Assembly: GCA_002840555.1 (NCBI GenBank)
Contig: PHBJ01000002.1
Coordinates: forward strand, 124,001 to 188,000
DNA: 64,000 nt
Direction: 5' to 3'
DNA from: Deltaproteobacteria bacterium HGW-Deltaproteobacteria-13
Lineage (GTDB): Bacteria; Desulfobacterota; Syntrophia; Syntrophales; Smithellaceae
Shown: positions 18,521 to 26,098 of the stretch, piece by piece
Layout of the letters: each line of letters begins with the position of its first letter
Numbering within the stretch: the first letter of the stretch is position 1
Notes under the pieces: generated by a model
The model's database searches: none
Told to the model about the DNA's origin: nothing
What the model saw: only the letters and a program-made list of their open reading frames with translations
Translations under genes and position numbers: made by a program

Positions 18521-20449
18521 TTAGCTTACATTGATAACATTTATCGTTGTTTCTATCTCGCCGATTCTTCCATCGCGATACTTGACTTTACCGGTAACTT
18601 CAACATTCTTCTGATTCTGGTACATAGCTTCAATTATCTTCAGATACAAGCCGTAAACAAAACGGCGGCGCACTTTGCCTGTGCGCGTCAGTTCTTCGTC
18701 ATCCGCATCCAAAAGCTTATACAGAAGGACAAACTTTTTAATCTTCATGACTTCGGGAAGCTGTTCGTTAACCTGAATGACTTCCTTTAAAATCAATTCT
18801 TCTACAGCCGTTTGCTGGGAAAGGTCCATATAAGTCGTATAGGGGATCATTCTGTCTTCCGCCCAGTTGCCGACATTGTCCATATCAATATTGATCATGG
18901 CGGTTATGTAGGGACGGGCTTCGCCAAAAGTAACGGCTTCTTTAATATAGGGGCTGAATTTCAGGCGCGTCTCAATAAAATCGGGAGAAAAGGCATCACC
19001 GCTTTTATTGCGGATAATATCTTCCTTGCGGCCGATAATGAGCAAGTGACCATCGTTGTCGATATATCCGGCATCGCCTGTTTTTAGCCAACCGTTTTCA
19101 AAAGCGCCCTGCGTTGATTGATAGTCGTTATAGTATCCCGAAAAATTGGCTTCGGATTTAACCAGCACTTCCTGATCCTCAGCTATCTTTACTTGGGTCA
19201 GGGACAAAGGTTTGCCGACCGTTTCGAGTTTCACTTCGTTATCCGGCTGTATTTGAAATATTCCCCCGGATTCCGTCAGGCCATAGCATTGTTTTAAATT
19301 CAAGCCGACAGCTCTAAAGAAAAGAATAACATCGGGACTGATCGGATGTCCGCCTGTGAAGGCGCTGTGAAAACGGGAGCAGCCCAGACGATCCAAAAGA
19401 GGCCGGTAAACAAGAACAGACATTATTTTATATAAGACGTTCAGGGATCGGGGGATCGGCTCTTTATGCGATTGTTTTTCCACTATCGTTTTACCGATCG
19501 ATTCACCCAAGTAAAACAGTTTTTTCTTCAGCCAGCCGGCGTCAGATACTTTTACACGTATGCGGGAGGCCATATCTTCCCAGAAACGTGACGAGGTGAT
19601 AATCATGGCCGGACCGATATCCCGAAAATCTTCCAGGACCGTTTCCGCGGTTTCCGGGAAATTCATGCACATACCGCTCTTGAGCGCTACCCCCATTCCC
19701 CACATCTGATCAACAATCCAGGCCGGAGGAGACATGGAAAGCCAGTTTTCTTCCGGTTTAATTTTCGTTTCCTGCGTCCATTGATCCGCCATGGCCGTGA
19801 GATTTCGATGGGACAACATGGCCAGCTTGGGAACGCCTGTCGTTCCCGATGTTTGAATCATTACGGCTATATCATCCTGACGGCCTTTATTTATTTCCTC
19901 TTCGATAAAACCCGGATGTTCTTTAATGAATTTTTCACCCTCTTCCAGAAGCCGGGCATAGCTGATTAACCAGGGATCGTCTTCGTAGGAGGTCATGCCT
20001 GTGGGGTCAATGTAGACAACTTTTTTCGTCTGGGGCAGTTTATCTTTTACCTCCAGAAGCTTATCAACCTGCTCCTGATCCTGAACGACAACAACGGGAG
20101 AGTTGATACGTTTTATGGAAAAAACCAGTTCATCGGGAATTGACGAAGTAAACAAATTAAGGGTTGTCGCGCCCAGCGCATGCGCCGCCAGTTCCGAGAA
20201 AAGCCATTCCGGATGATTATGAACAACCATGCAGATATTTTCACCCCGCCGCAGATTCAAAGAGGCAAATCCCGCGGCCGTTATCTGCATATAACGGCAA
20301 TATTCAACCCAGTTGTATTTTTGCCAGATACCGTATGCTTTTTCGCGAATGGCCGTTTTAGTATCGCCATACAGGGCGGCATTATTCATCAATAACTGGG
20401 GCAGTGTTACTGTATTATTTTGAATTTTATTTTGCTGTTCTGTATACAA
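18521..20449 (-). CDS. AMP-binding acyl-CoA synthetase (long-chain fatty-acid-CoA ligase type)
   Basis: An ATP-dependent acid:CoA ligase (642 residues) of the long-chain/FadD15 type. The P-loop is IQTSGTTGVPK (about 198-208), then YGLTESGG, GWLKTGDAGYID and the hinge IIGRKEDIIRNKSGDAFSP. The substrate is not deducible. Its place inside a liv operon, and the ligase genes downstream, suggest it activates a carboxylate imported by the transporter or derived from it, but this is inference. The start is TTG at 20449, with AAGG upstream. The next in-frame ATG would remove a conserved-looking N terminus. Confidence 0.9.
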   Translation of the reverse strand: MYTEQQNKIQNNTVTLPQLLMNNAALYGDTKTAIREKAYGIWQKYNWVEYCRYMQITAAGFASLNLRRGENICMVVHNHPEWLFSELAAHALGATTLNLFTSSIPDELVFSIKRINSPVVVVQDQEQVDKLLEVKDKLPQTKKVVYIDPTGMTSYEDDPWLISYARLLEEGEKFIKEHPGFIEEEINKGRQDDIAVMIQTSGTTGVPKLAMLSHRNLTAMADQWTQETKIKPEENWLSMSPPAWIVDQMWGMGVALKSGMCMNFPETAETVLEDFRDIGPAMIITSSRFWEDMASRIRVKVSDAGWLKKKLFYLGESIGKTIVEKQSHKEPIPRSLNVLYKIMSVLVYRPLLDRLGCSRFHSAFTGGHPISPDVILFFRAVGLNLKQCYGLTESGGIFQIQPDNEVKLETVGKPLSLTQVKIAEDQEVLVKSEANFSGYYNDYQSTQGAFENGWLKTGDAGYIDNDGHLLIIGRKEDIIRNKSGDAFSPDFIETRLKFSPYIKEAVTFGEARPYITAMINIDMDNVGNWAEDRMIPYTTYMDLSQQTAVEELILKEVIQVNEQLPEVMKIKKFVLLYKLLDADDEELTRTGKVRRRFVYGLYLKIIEAMYQNQKNVEVTGKVKYRDGRIGEIETTINVINVS

Positions 20450-20468
20450 AATATCATGCCTTAAATAT

Positions 20469-21296
20469 TTATAACGCTTCAGCCTCGCCGAGATAAGCCT
20501 TAATCACTTCGGGGTTGACACTGATCTCTTCGGCGCTGCCTTCCCCCAGTTTTTCGCCGAAATTCAAAACCATGATTCTTTGGGAAATACTCATGACGAT
20601 AGACATATCGTGTTCGACAAGAATCATGGTCAGTCCCCATACTCTATTCAACTCCAGAAGAAAACGGACCATATCTTCTTTCTCTTCCATATTCATACCG
20701 GCAAAGGGCTCATCAAGAACCAAAAGTTTTGGTTCCAAAGCAAGCGCACGGCCCAGTTCAACCCTTTTCATCATTCCATATGGCAGAGATCCTACTGTTT
20801 GTTTTCGAATGGACTGCATTTCCAGAAAATCTATGATTTCTTCGAGAGCCTGCCTGTGACGGATTTCTTCTTTTTTGACGGAACCGGAAAAAAGGCAGGA
20901 GCGCAAAACGCTGTACCGGCAATGAATGTGACGCGCCAGGGTCATATTGGCCAGCACGGTCATCCCCGGAAAAAGTTCTATATTTTGAAAAGTTCTGCCA
21001 ATTCCCACACCGACAAGTTCGTGGGTGTGAAGATGGCTGATATCCTGCCCATTGAATATTATTTTACCCTGTTGTGCGCGGTAGAACCCGGTTATGCAAT
21101 TAAGAAGGCTCGTTTTACCTGCTCCATTAGGGCCGATAATTGCCATCAATTCACCGGTGTGAACCTCAAGATTAACATCCTTGACGGCAATAACGCCGCC
21201 AAAGCTTAAACGCAAACTTTGAATCGAAAGTTCCGCCCTTTTATCTTCTTCCCGCCGGTTGATCATGATTGACGGCCGGCTGCGAAAAGCTTTCAT
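20469..21296 (-). CDS. livG: Branched-chain/hydrophobic amino acid ABC transporter ATP-binding protein (LivG-like)
   Basis: 275 residues. Walker A GPNGAGKT is at about 55-62, followed by NCITGFYRAQQGKI, the LivG-type GIGRTFQNIELFPGMTVLANM, signature LPYGMMKRVELGRAL (in place of LSGGQ) and Walker B LLVLDEPFAGMN. An N-terminal extension of about 20 charged residues precedes the ABC domain. GAGG lies five bases before the ATG. A stem-loop separates it from livK. Confidence 0.92.
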   Translation of the reverse strand: MKAFRSRPSIMINRREEDKRAELSIQSLRLSFGGVIAVKDVNLEVHTGELMAIIGPNGAGKTSLLNCITGFYRAQQGKIIFNGQDISHLHTHELVGVGIGRTFQNIELFPGMTVLANMTLARHIHCRYSVLRSCLFSGSVKKEEIRHRQALEEIIDFLEMQSIRKQTVGSLPYGMMKRVELGRALALEPKLLVLDEPFAGMNMEEKEDMVRFLLELNRVWGLTMILVEHDMSIVMSISQRIMVLNFGEKLGEGSAEEISVNPEVIKAYLGEAEAL

Positions 21297-21318
21297 TAAA
21301 ACCTCATTTTGAAACAGA

Positions 21319-21351
21319 CGTTGCCGGAGATTATATAAACCTCCGGCAACG
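21319..21351. promoter_or_regulatory. Intercistronic stem-loop between livK and livG
   Basis: A perfect 11-bp inverted repeat, CGTTGCCGGAG (21319-21329) and CTCCGGCAACG (21341-21351), with an 11-base loop. No T-run follows on the minus strand, so it is unlikely to be an intrinsic terminator. It more likely protects the 3' end of the abundant binding-protein mRNA, as hairpins between binding-protein and permease genes do elsewhere. Confidence 0.7.
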
Positions 21352-21367
21352 CCGGATTTACAAATAT

Positions 21368-22573
21368 TTACTTCTTGAGCAGTTTTATCTTATCCTTGCC
21401 GGGTACATAGAAATTGGTGAGCGGCGTATAAGTTCCGTCTTCTTTAACCCTGACCATGCGCGCGGTGAAAGATGCGCCGTGATCATTTTTAGTGTAGGTT
21501 ATTTTCGGCACCAAACCGCCGAAATCTTCATTTTTAAAAGACTCCAGTGCGGCATTGACTGTTTCCGGAGTGATATTTTTGCTTTTTTCATAAGCACGGA
21601 TAAAGGCGCGTTCCATAATCATGCCGATAACGACACCTTCCCAGTACGAAGCGTCAAACTTATTAACTGTTTTATAACGTTTCCATAATTCCTGCATCAC
21701 AGCCATCCCTTTAGATTTGTCGGAAGGTAATCCTCCGGGAAACTGAATGACCAGCCTGTCGCGAATAAGTCCTTTGCCCATTTTGAAAAAGTCAGGGTCG
21801 GTCGATGTCCAGGTTCCCAGGAAAACCGGGCTGTAATTTATACGATCAGCGCTTTTGAAAGCCGTAATAATCGCTGAAGGCAGCATCTGCATAAAGATAT
21901 ATTCCGCGCCGGCTTTCTGTAAGCGAAGAAGCTCTGTATTGAGATCAACTGTTTTAGGAGGAAATTCTTCCACGGCAACCAGATTAATCCCCAGTTGTTT
22001 AGCGTATTCCTTGCTTGGAGCATGAATAGAACGGCCATAGGCGTTATTATATGTTAAAAGACCGACTTTAGGAGCATCTTTACCTTTATGAATCGCTTTA
22101 ATGTATTCGAACACGGCATGACAATCCATTTTGTAGCTGCCAAAAGGCAAATACATATAATCTACCGGTTTCTCCAGGATTTCCCAACTTGTGGAGTAGT
22201 TGATGGTAGGCACTTTATATTTTTGGACAATAGGTTTTGCCGCCAATCCCTCACCCGCGCCCCAGGTTGCAATCATGTCTACTTTGTCCTTTAGAACAAA
22301 TTTATTAACGGCCGCCTGTGCTTCGGGAACCTTGTAGGCCGTGTCCACGGAAATCATTTCAATCTTGTTGCCAAATACCCCGCCCTTAACCTCGTTTACA
22401 TACCGGAAATAATCACGTTGACCTTTTTCATGAAATTGCCCCCATGTTGACGCGGGACCTGTCAGGTTGATTGCAGCTCCAACTTTAATCGTCTCGGCCC
22501 GTAAACTGCCGACACCTGCAATCAGAAAAATAGCGGATAATACTGCAACTAAAACTCTATTTTTCATATTCAT
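21368..22573 (-). CDS. livK: Hydrophobic amino acid ABC transporter periplasmic substrate-binding protein (LivK-like)
   Basis: 401 residues. A Sec signal (MKNRVLVAVLSAIFLIAGVG) precedes a likely cleavage after RAE near residue 27. The mature part begins IKVGAAINLTGPASTWGQ, the usual start of the periplasmic binding protein type 1 (LivJ/HAAT) fold. WGAGEGLAAKPIVQKYKVPTIN and YNNAYGRS follow in the expected places. GGAGGAA precedes the ATG. It is the first gene of the operon. The ligand is unknown, but the Phe-rich leader upstream hints at phenylalanine or an aromatic acid. Confidence 0.92.
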   Translation of the reverse strand: MNMKNRVLVAVLSAIFLIAGVGSLRAETIKVGAAINLTGPASTWGQFHEKGQRDYFRYVNEVKGGVFGNKIEMISVDTAYKVPEAQAAVNKFVLKDKVDMIATWGAGEGLAAKPIVQKYKVPTINYSTSWEILEKPVDYMYLPFGSYKMDCHAVFEYIKAIHKGKDAPKVGLLTYNNAYGRSIHAPSKEYAKQLGINLVAVEEFPPKTVDLNTELLRLQKAGAEYIFMQMLPSAIITAFKSADRINYSPVFLGTWTSTDPDFFKMGKGLIRDRLVIQFPGGLPSDKSKGMAVMQELWKRYKTVNKFDASYWEGVVIGMIMERAFIRAYEKSKNITPETVNAALESFKNEDFGGLVPKITYTKNDHGASFTARMVRVKEDGTYTPLTNFYVPGKDKIKLLKK

Positions 22574-22625
22574 ATTCCTCCCCTTTCTCTCTATTTTTTA
22601 TAAAAAGCATTACCATAATCATGGC

Positions 22626-22664
22626 AAAAAAAAACCGTGGGCTGGTACTTATCTGCCCACGGTT
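22626..22664 (-). terminator. Intrinsic terminator inside the livK leader (attenuator stem 3:4)
   Basis: On the minus strand AACCGTGGGC (bases 22664-22655) pairs perfectly with GCCCACGGTT (22642-22633), 10 bp with a 12-base loop, followed directly by a run of nine T. This is a textbook intrinsic terminator. It points toward livK and ends about 50 bp before the livK ATG, so it would stop transcripts started at the upstream promoter unless disrupted. The left arm continues into AGA, which can pair with an upstream TCTGCC (22703-22698) instead. Confidence 0.85.
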
Positions 22665-22683
22665 CATTACCCTTTGCTGATGG

Positions 22684-22770
22684 TCATGATTCTGTCAGGC
22701 AGACCTTTAAGTTAATAAAGCTAAAAAAATAAAAAAAGACTGCCTTTTTAAAAAAGTAATTTTTTAACAT
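22684..22770 (-). CDS. Phe-rich leader peptide, candidate attenuator of the livK operon
   Basis: A 28-codon ORF from the ATG at 22770 to TGA at 22684, read on the minus strand. Seven codons are Phe (positions 6, 7, 12, 13, 15, 16, 18) and two are Tyr. It starts MLKNYFFKK and ends VCLTES. AGAGG lies 11 bases upstream, rather far for a ribosome-binding site. It ends 20 bp before an intrinsic terminator. Codons 9-11 contain AGGCAG, able to pair with CTGCCT in codons 24-26. That in turn overlaps TCTGCC, which can pair with GGCAGA of the terminator's left arm. This is the arrangement of a translation-controlled attenuator. The many TTT codons also reflect T-rich DNA, so translation is unproven. 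Confidence 0.6.
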   Translation of the reverse strand: MLKNYFFKKAVFFYFFSFINLKVCLTES

Positions 22771-22795
22771 GTTCAATACTGCCTCTTGTTTGAGG

Positions 22796-22825
22796 CATAT
22801 AGAGCAAATATACCCGAAATGTCAA
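22796..22825 (-). promoter_or_regulatory. Sigma-70 promoter for the livK operon leader
   Basis: On the minus strand, TTGACA (22825-22820) is followed after 18 bases by TATATG (22801-22796). The expected start point is near 22789, within a small GCCTC/GAGGC dyad (22781-22796). This gives a leader of roughly 215 nt before livK. The -35 matches consensus exactly and the -10 matches four of six. Confidence 0.6.
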
Positions 22826-22860
22826 GCAAAAAGAAACAAACAACTTCAGGTTCCCGTTAG

Positions 22861-22892
22861 TTTGCCCATCCTGTTTAAGCAGGATGGGCAAA
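22861..22892. terminator. Strong stem-loop after the PilR-like gene
   Basis: A perfect 13-bp inverted repeat, TTTGCCCATCCTG and CAGGATGGGCAAA, with loop TTTAAG, two bases after the regulator's stop codon. On the minus strand no T-tract follows, although the stem ends in A/T pairs. It very probably ends the two-component transcript and separates it from the livK promoter. Confidence 0.65.
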
Positions 22893-22894
22893 TT

Positions 22895-24268
22895 TTATTC
22901 AACACCGAGTTTTTCCATGCGGTAACGTAATGAATCAAAGGAGATATTTAACAGCTCGGCGGTTCTTTTTTTCGATCCTTTTGCTTTTTGCAGGGCTTTT
23001 TCAATCACTATCTTTTCGATTTTTTCCAACTCGGTATTTAAGTCTATTCCTTTATCGTTAATCTCAATGTCAAATTTGGACGCGCCGTCAGAGGCATTCG
23101 AGTATAATGTTAAGCTTTCCGGTAAAATTATATTAGAGCTCTCCATGGCAACACTGCGTTCAATAATATTTTCCAGCTCACGAATATTGCCGGGGAAATT
23201 ATAATTCATCAATAGTTCCATCGCATAGGAAGAAATATTTCTGATTTCTTTACCGAACAATCGAGCATATTTTCTGATAAAATTATCAATAAGCAATGGA
23301 ATATCTTCCCGGCGTTCCCTCAACGGAGGTATAAAAACAGGTATAACATTTAAGCGATAATAAAGATCTTCGCGAAACTCTCCTGTTTTGACTCTTTCCT
23401 GCAAATTCTGGTTGGTCGCTGAAATTATGCGTACATCGATCTTGATATCTTCTGCGCCGCCAATACGCCGAACCGTCTTTTCCTGGACCACCCTCAAGAG
23501 CTTAACCTGTAAAACCGGAGACAATTCTCCTATTTCATCTAGAAATATTGTGCCGCCCCGGGCCATTTCAAAAAATCCCGGACGGTCGGCATAAGCGCCT
23601 GTAAAGGAACCTTTCATATATCCAAAAAGCTCGCTCTCCAGAAGATTTTCCGGGATGCCGCCGCTATTAATGGCGACAAATGGCATTTTTGAACGGGAAG
23701 AGTTTTCATGAATTGCGCGGGCGACAAGTTCTTTACCTGTTCCGCTTTCTCCTAAAATTAAAATGTTCGCCAGCGTATCGGAGACTTTCTTGATCGTTGC
23801 GAATATTTTAATCATCTCTCTGTTCGTCCCGATCATGCCGCAAAAAGAATTTCCTGCCGCTGCCCCTGTCTTTACTTGTTCTTCCGAAACATGATTTTCA
23901 ATCAATCCTTTTTTCTGCAAAGCGGATCGCACAACTTTTTTCAGTTCCTCAATGCTCTGTCCTTTCTCTACATAATCATATGCGCCTTCTTTCATCGCGT
24001 TTATTGCCGTTTCTCCCGAAGCATAAGCCGTGATCAGAATAACCATCGCATCCGGTCTTTGATCTTTGATGACCTTAAGGAATTCAATACCGTTGATTTT
24101 AGGCATTTTCAGATCGGTGATAATCAGATCAAACTCTGTTTTGCGGCATATCTCAATTGCTTTGAGAGGCTCTCCGGTGCTGGTGACGTCATAGCCCTCG
24201 TTGACCAACATTATTTCCATGAATTCCCTCATGCCCTGATCATCATCAACAACCAATATTTTTACCAT
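22895..24268 (-). CDS. Sigma-54-dependent response regulator, NtrC family (PilR-like)
   Basis: 457 residues in three domains. The receiver (1-120) has phospho-acceptor Asp52 in TDLKMP and switch Thr in ITAY. The usual KP after the last strand is KG (YVEKGQSIEEL). The AAA+ domain has Walker A GESGTGKE (173-180), the sigma-54-contacting loop GSFTGA (220-225, a Ser variant of GAFTGA) and GGTIFLDEIGEL. A Fis-type HTH (GSKKRTAELLNISFDSLRYRMEKL) is at the C terminus. It follows the sensor gene by 48 bp. The PilS-like topology of the partner suggests a PilR-type regulator, but no pilus genes are nearby to support this. Confidence 0.9.
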   Translation of the reverse strand: MVKILVVDDDQGMREFMEIMLVNEGYDVTSTGEPLKAIEICRKTEFDLIITDLKMPKINGIEFLKVIKDQRPDAMVILITAYASGETAINAMKEGAYDYVEKGQSIEELKKVVRSALQKKGLIENHVSEEQVKTGAAAGNSFCGMIGTNREMIKIFATIKKVSDTLANILILGESGTGKELVARAIHENSSRSKMPFVAINSGGIPENLLESELFGYMKGSFTGAYADRPGFFEMARGGTIFLDEIGELSPVLQVKLLRVVQEKTVRRIGGAEDIKIDVRIISATNQNLQERVKTGEFREDLYYRLNVIPVFIPPLRERREDIPLLIDNFIRKYARLFGKEIRNISSYAMELLMNYNFPGNIRELENIIERSVAMESSNIILPESLTLYSNASDGASKFDIEINDKGIDLNTELEKIEKIVIEKALQKAKGSKKRTAELLNISFDSLRYRMEKLGVE

Positions 24269-24316
24269 ATTCCCATCCTCGCTTCATCTTGACAGCAGTT
24301 TATTAATCATTTTATC

Positions 24317-25987
24317 TTATTCTTTTTCGAGTGGCAGCCACACGTGGCAAATTGTGCCCTGATTTACGACACTTTCTATTTTAATTTTTCCATTATAACC
24401 TTCAACAATGTGACTGACAATCGGCAATCCCAAACCGATTCCTTTTTCTTTATTTGTAAAGAATGTTTCGAATATTTTGTTCAAATCATTTTCTTTAATA
24501 CCGCATCCGGTATCTGAAACTTTAATTTCGGCATATTTTTTCCTGTCATCCAGTTCGGCATTTTTTGTTTCGATAGATAAAACACCGCCTTCTTCCATAG
24601 ACTGAACAGCATTGAGCACAAGATTATTTATAATCTGCCGGACCTGTTCCTTGTTGGCAAAAGCCCCGGTTGTGTTCGAGAAAACTTTTGTAATTTGAAT
24701 TTTGTCTGTCCAGTCTTTATTCACTTTTATCTGTTCCAGAACTTCCTCAATCATTTCGTTTAAATCAACCAATTCTCTTGTTACGGGAACCGGACGCGCC
24801 AGTGAAAGAAAATCGCGGACAAAGCTCTCTAATTGATCTTTACCGCGTAAAATTATTCCCATCAGGCGCTTGTTTGTTCCTTCCAATTCCAATCCCTGCT
24901 TCAAAAGCTCTATAGAACCGGTTATCGCCGCCAGTGGATTTCTCATTTCATGAGCGAGACCTGCCGACATTTCGCCGATGAGAGCCAGTTTTCTGCTTTT
25001 TTCCAGACTTTCTTCCATCTTTTTGATTTCAGTTAGATCCTGAAAAATAATAATATTGCCGATCTGTTTTTCATTGCGGTCTTTTAAAGGAGATATTGAA
25101 CAACCCAGATGAACATCATTTCCTTTTTCCGCTTTTATTTTAACGGCCATTCGATTGATGGAGGATTCCGGCATTTTCTTTTTTGCAAATAACGGCACGA
25201 ATTCGGGGAAAATATCGTCGAACATTTTATTTTCTATAGTGCTTATTTTATATCCGGTAATTTCCTCGGCCGCCCGGTTAAATGTTTTGATGCGACCTGC
25301 CAGATTTAATGTCATAACTCCCGTATCCACTGATTCGATGATGCTGCGGAAAAGCAGGTCCAACTGATTGAATGCCGATTCTTTTTCTTCCAGCAAAGAC
25401 ATGGCCTTCTTTTCCCGCTCAACAATAAAACTGACCAGAAAAGCTAGCACGTAAAAAGATATAATGCGTACCATGACATTGGTGAAGGCATTCGCGGCGC
25501 CCAGCTCATAATCAGATTTAATAAAGGATACGAAAGGCATTAACTTGTAAAATTCAAAATACAGGAGTAATGCGTAAAAAAAACTGGAAATGGAAGCGAC
25601 AATCCCCCCCCCCCTCCGGCCAAGAAAAATTACCGAATAAATGATGATCAGTGTGTAAAAGAGGGAATAATCAACCTGCGTGTTGCCGAACATGAAGATT
25701 AGAGATGTAACAATAGCGATATCTCCGGCTATTTGTAAATAGATATTCTTTTTTATATTTTTCCCGAATTTGAAAAGCAAAATATAAATAGCCGAAAACA
25801 AATATGTTGCGGCGGCGATAAAATAAAAAAAGTTAATCGTAATTTGTGGTATGGCAAACGCTTGCTTTTTAATATCGATAAAAATCGTAATGCCGAGAAA
25901 AAACGTGACAATAATGATTCTTGGTATTATTAAAAAGAACATCCGGCGCATATTTATTTCTTGGGGTAAGGTTCCTTCATGCATCAT
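24317..25987 (-). CDS. Membrane PAS-domain sensor histidine kinase (PilS-like)
   Basis: 556 residues. About six transmembrane helices lie in residues 14-195, with almost no periplasmic loop. A PAS domain follows (about 210-330), then the dimerisation helix with phospho-acceptor His347 in LAHEMRNPLAA. The ATPase has N-box QIINNLVLNAVQSM, DTGCGI and GIGLGLPIV. The six-helix N terminus matches PilS. The coding strand contains a run of eleven G (25604-25614) encoding Gly-rich residues 125-128 in the cytoplasmic-side loop GRRGGG. A change of one base there would truncate the kinase. Confidence 0.9.
   Translation of the reverse strand: MMHEGTLPQEINMRRMFFLIIPRIIIVTFFLGITIFIDIKKQAFAIPQITINFFYFIAAATYLFSAIYILLFKFGKNIKKNIYLQIAGDIAIVTSLIFMFGNTQVDYSLFYTLIIIYSVIFLGRRGGGIVASISSFFYALLLYFEFYKLMPFVSFIKSDYELGAANAFTNVMVRIISFYVLAFLVSFIVEREKKAMSLLEEKESAFNQLDLLFRSIIESVDTGVMTLNLAGRIKTFNRAAEEITGYKISTIENKMFDDIFPEFVPLFAKKKMPESSINRMAVKIKAEKGNDVHLGCSISPLKDRNEKQIGNIIIFQDLTEIKKMEESLEKSRKLALIGEMSAGLAHEMRNPLAAITGSIELLKQGLELEGTNKRLMGIILRGKDQLESFVRDFLSLARPVPVTRELVDLNEMIEEVLEQIKVNKDWTDKIQITKVFSNTTGAFANKEQVRQIINNLVLNAVQSMEEGGVLSIETKNAELDDRKKYAEIKVSDTGCGIKENDLNKIFETFFTNKEKGIGLGLPIVSHIVEGYNGKIKIESVVNQGTICHVWLPLEKE
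25604..25614. repeat. Homopolymer tract of eleven C (G on the coding strand)
   Basis: Eleven consecutive C on the plus strand lie inside the sensor kinase gene, at about codons 124-128. Tracts of this length are prone to slipped-strand mispairing or to sequencing error. The frame is intact in this assembly. Confidence 0.9.
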
Positions 25988-26098
25988 AGTTATTCGATTT
26001 CCTTTTTAACAAAAAAGAATTTAAATGATACTATAATATTTCAGCATTTTTAGCTAATAAATTTGAAGCATTTCACTTATAAAGAAAATTAAAAATAT

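Noticed and set aside
22667-22687. Second short leader ORF opening with ATG ACC ATC
   Set aside because: Six codons and a stop, no enrichment in one amino acid and no ribosome-binding site, so it cannot serve as a control peptide.
22633-22792. A known metabolite riboswitch in the livK leader
   Set aside because: I compared the leader by eye with TPP, SAM, lysine, glycine, FMN, cobalamin, crcB, ZTP, guanidine and c-di-GMP classes and saw no signature. The Phe-rich ORF with alternative stems explains the structure better.
22895-24268. GSFTGA loop as a sign of lost sigma-54 contact
   Set aside because: Ser at the second position occurs in other sigma-54 activators, including PilR relatives, so it is not by itself evidence of degradation.
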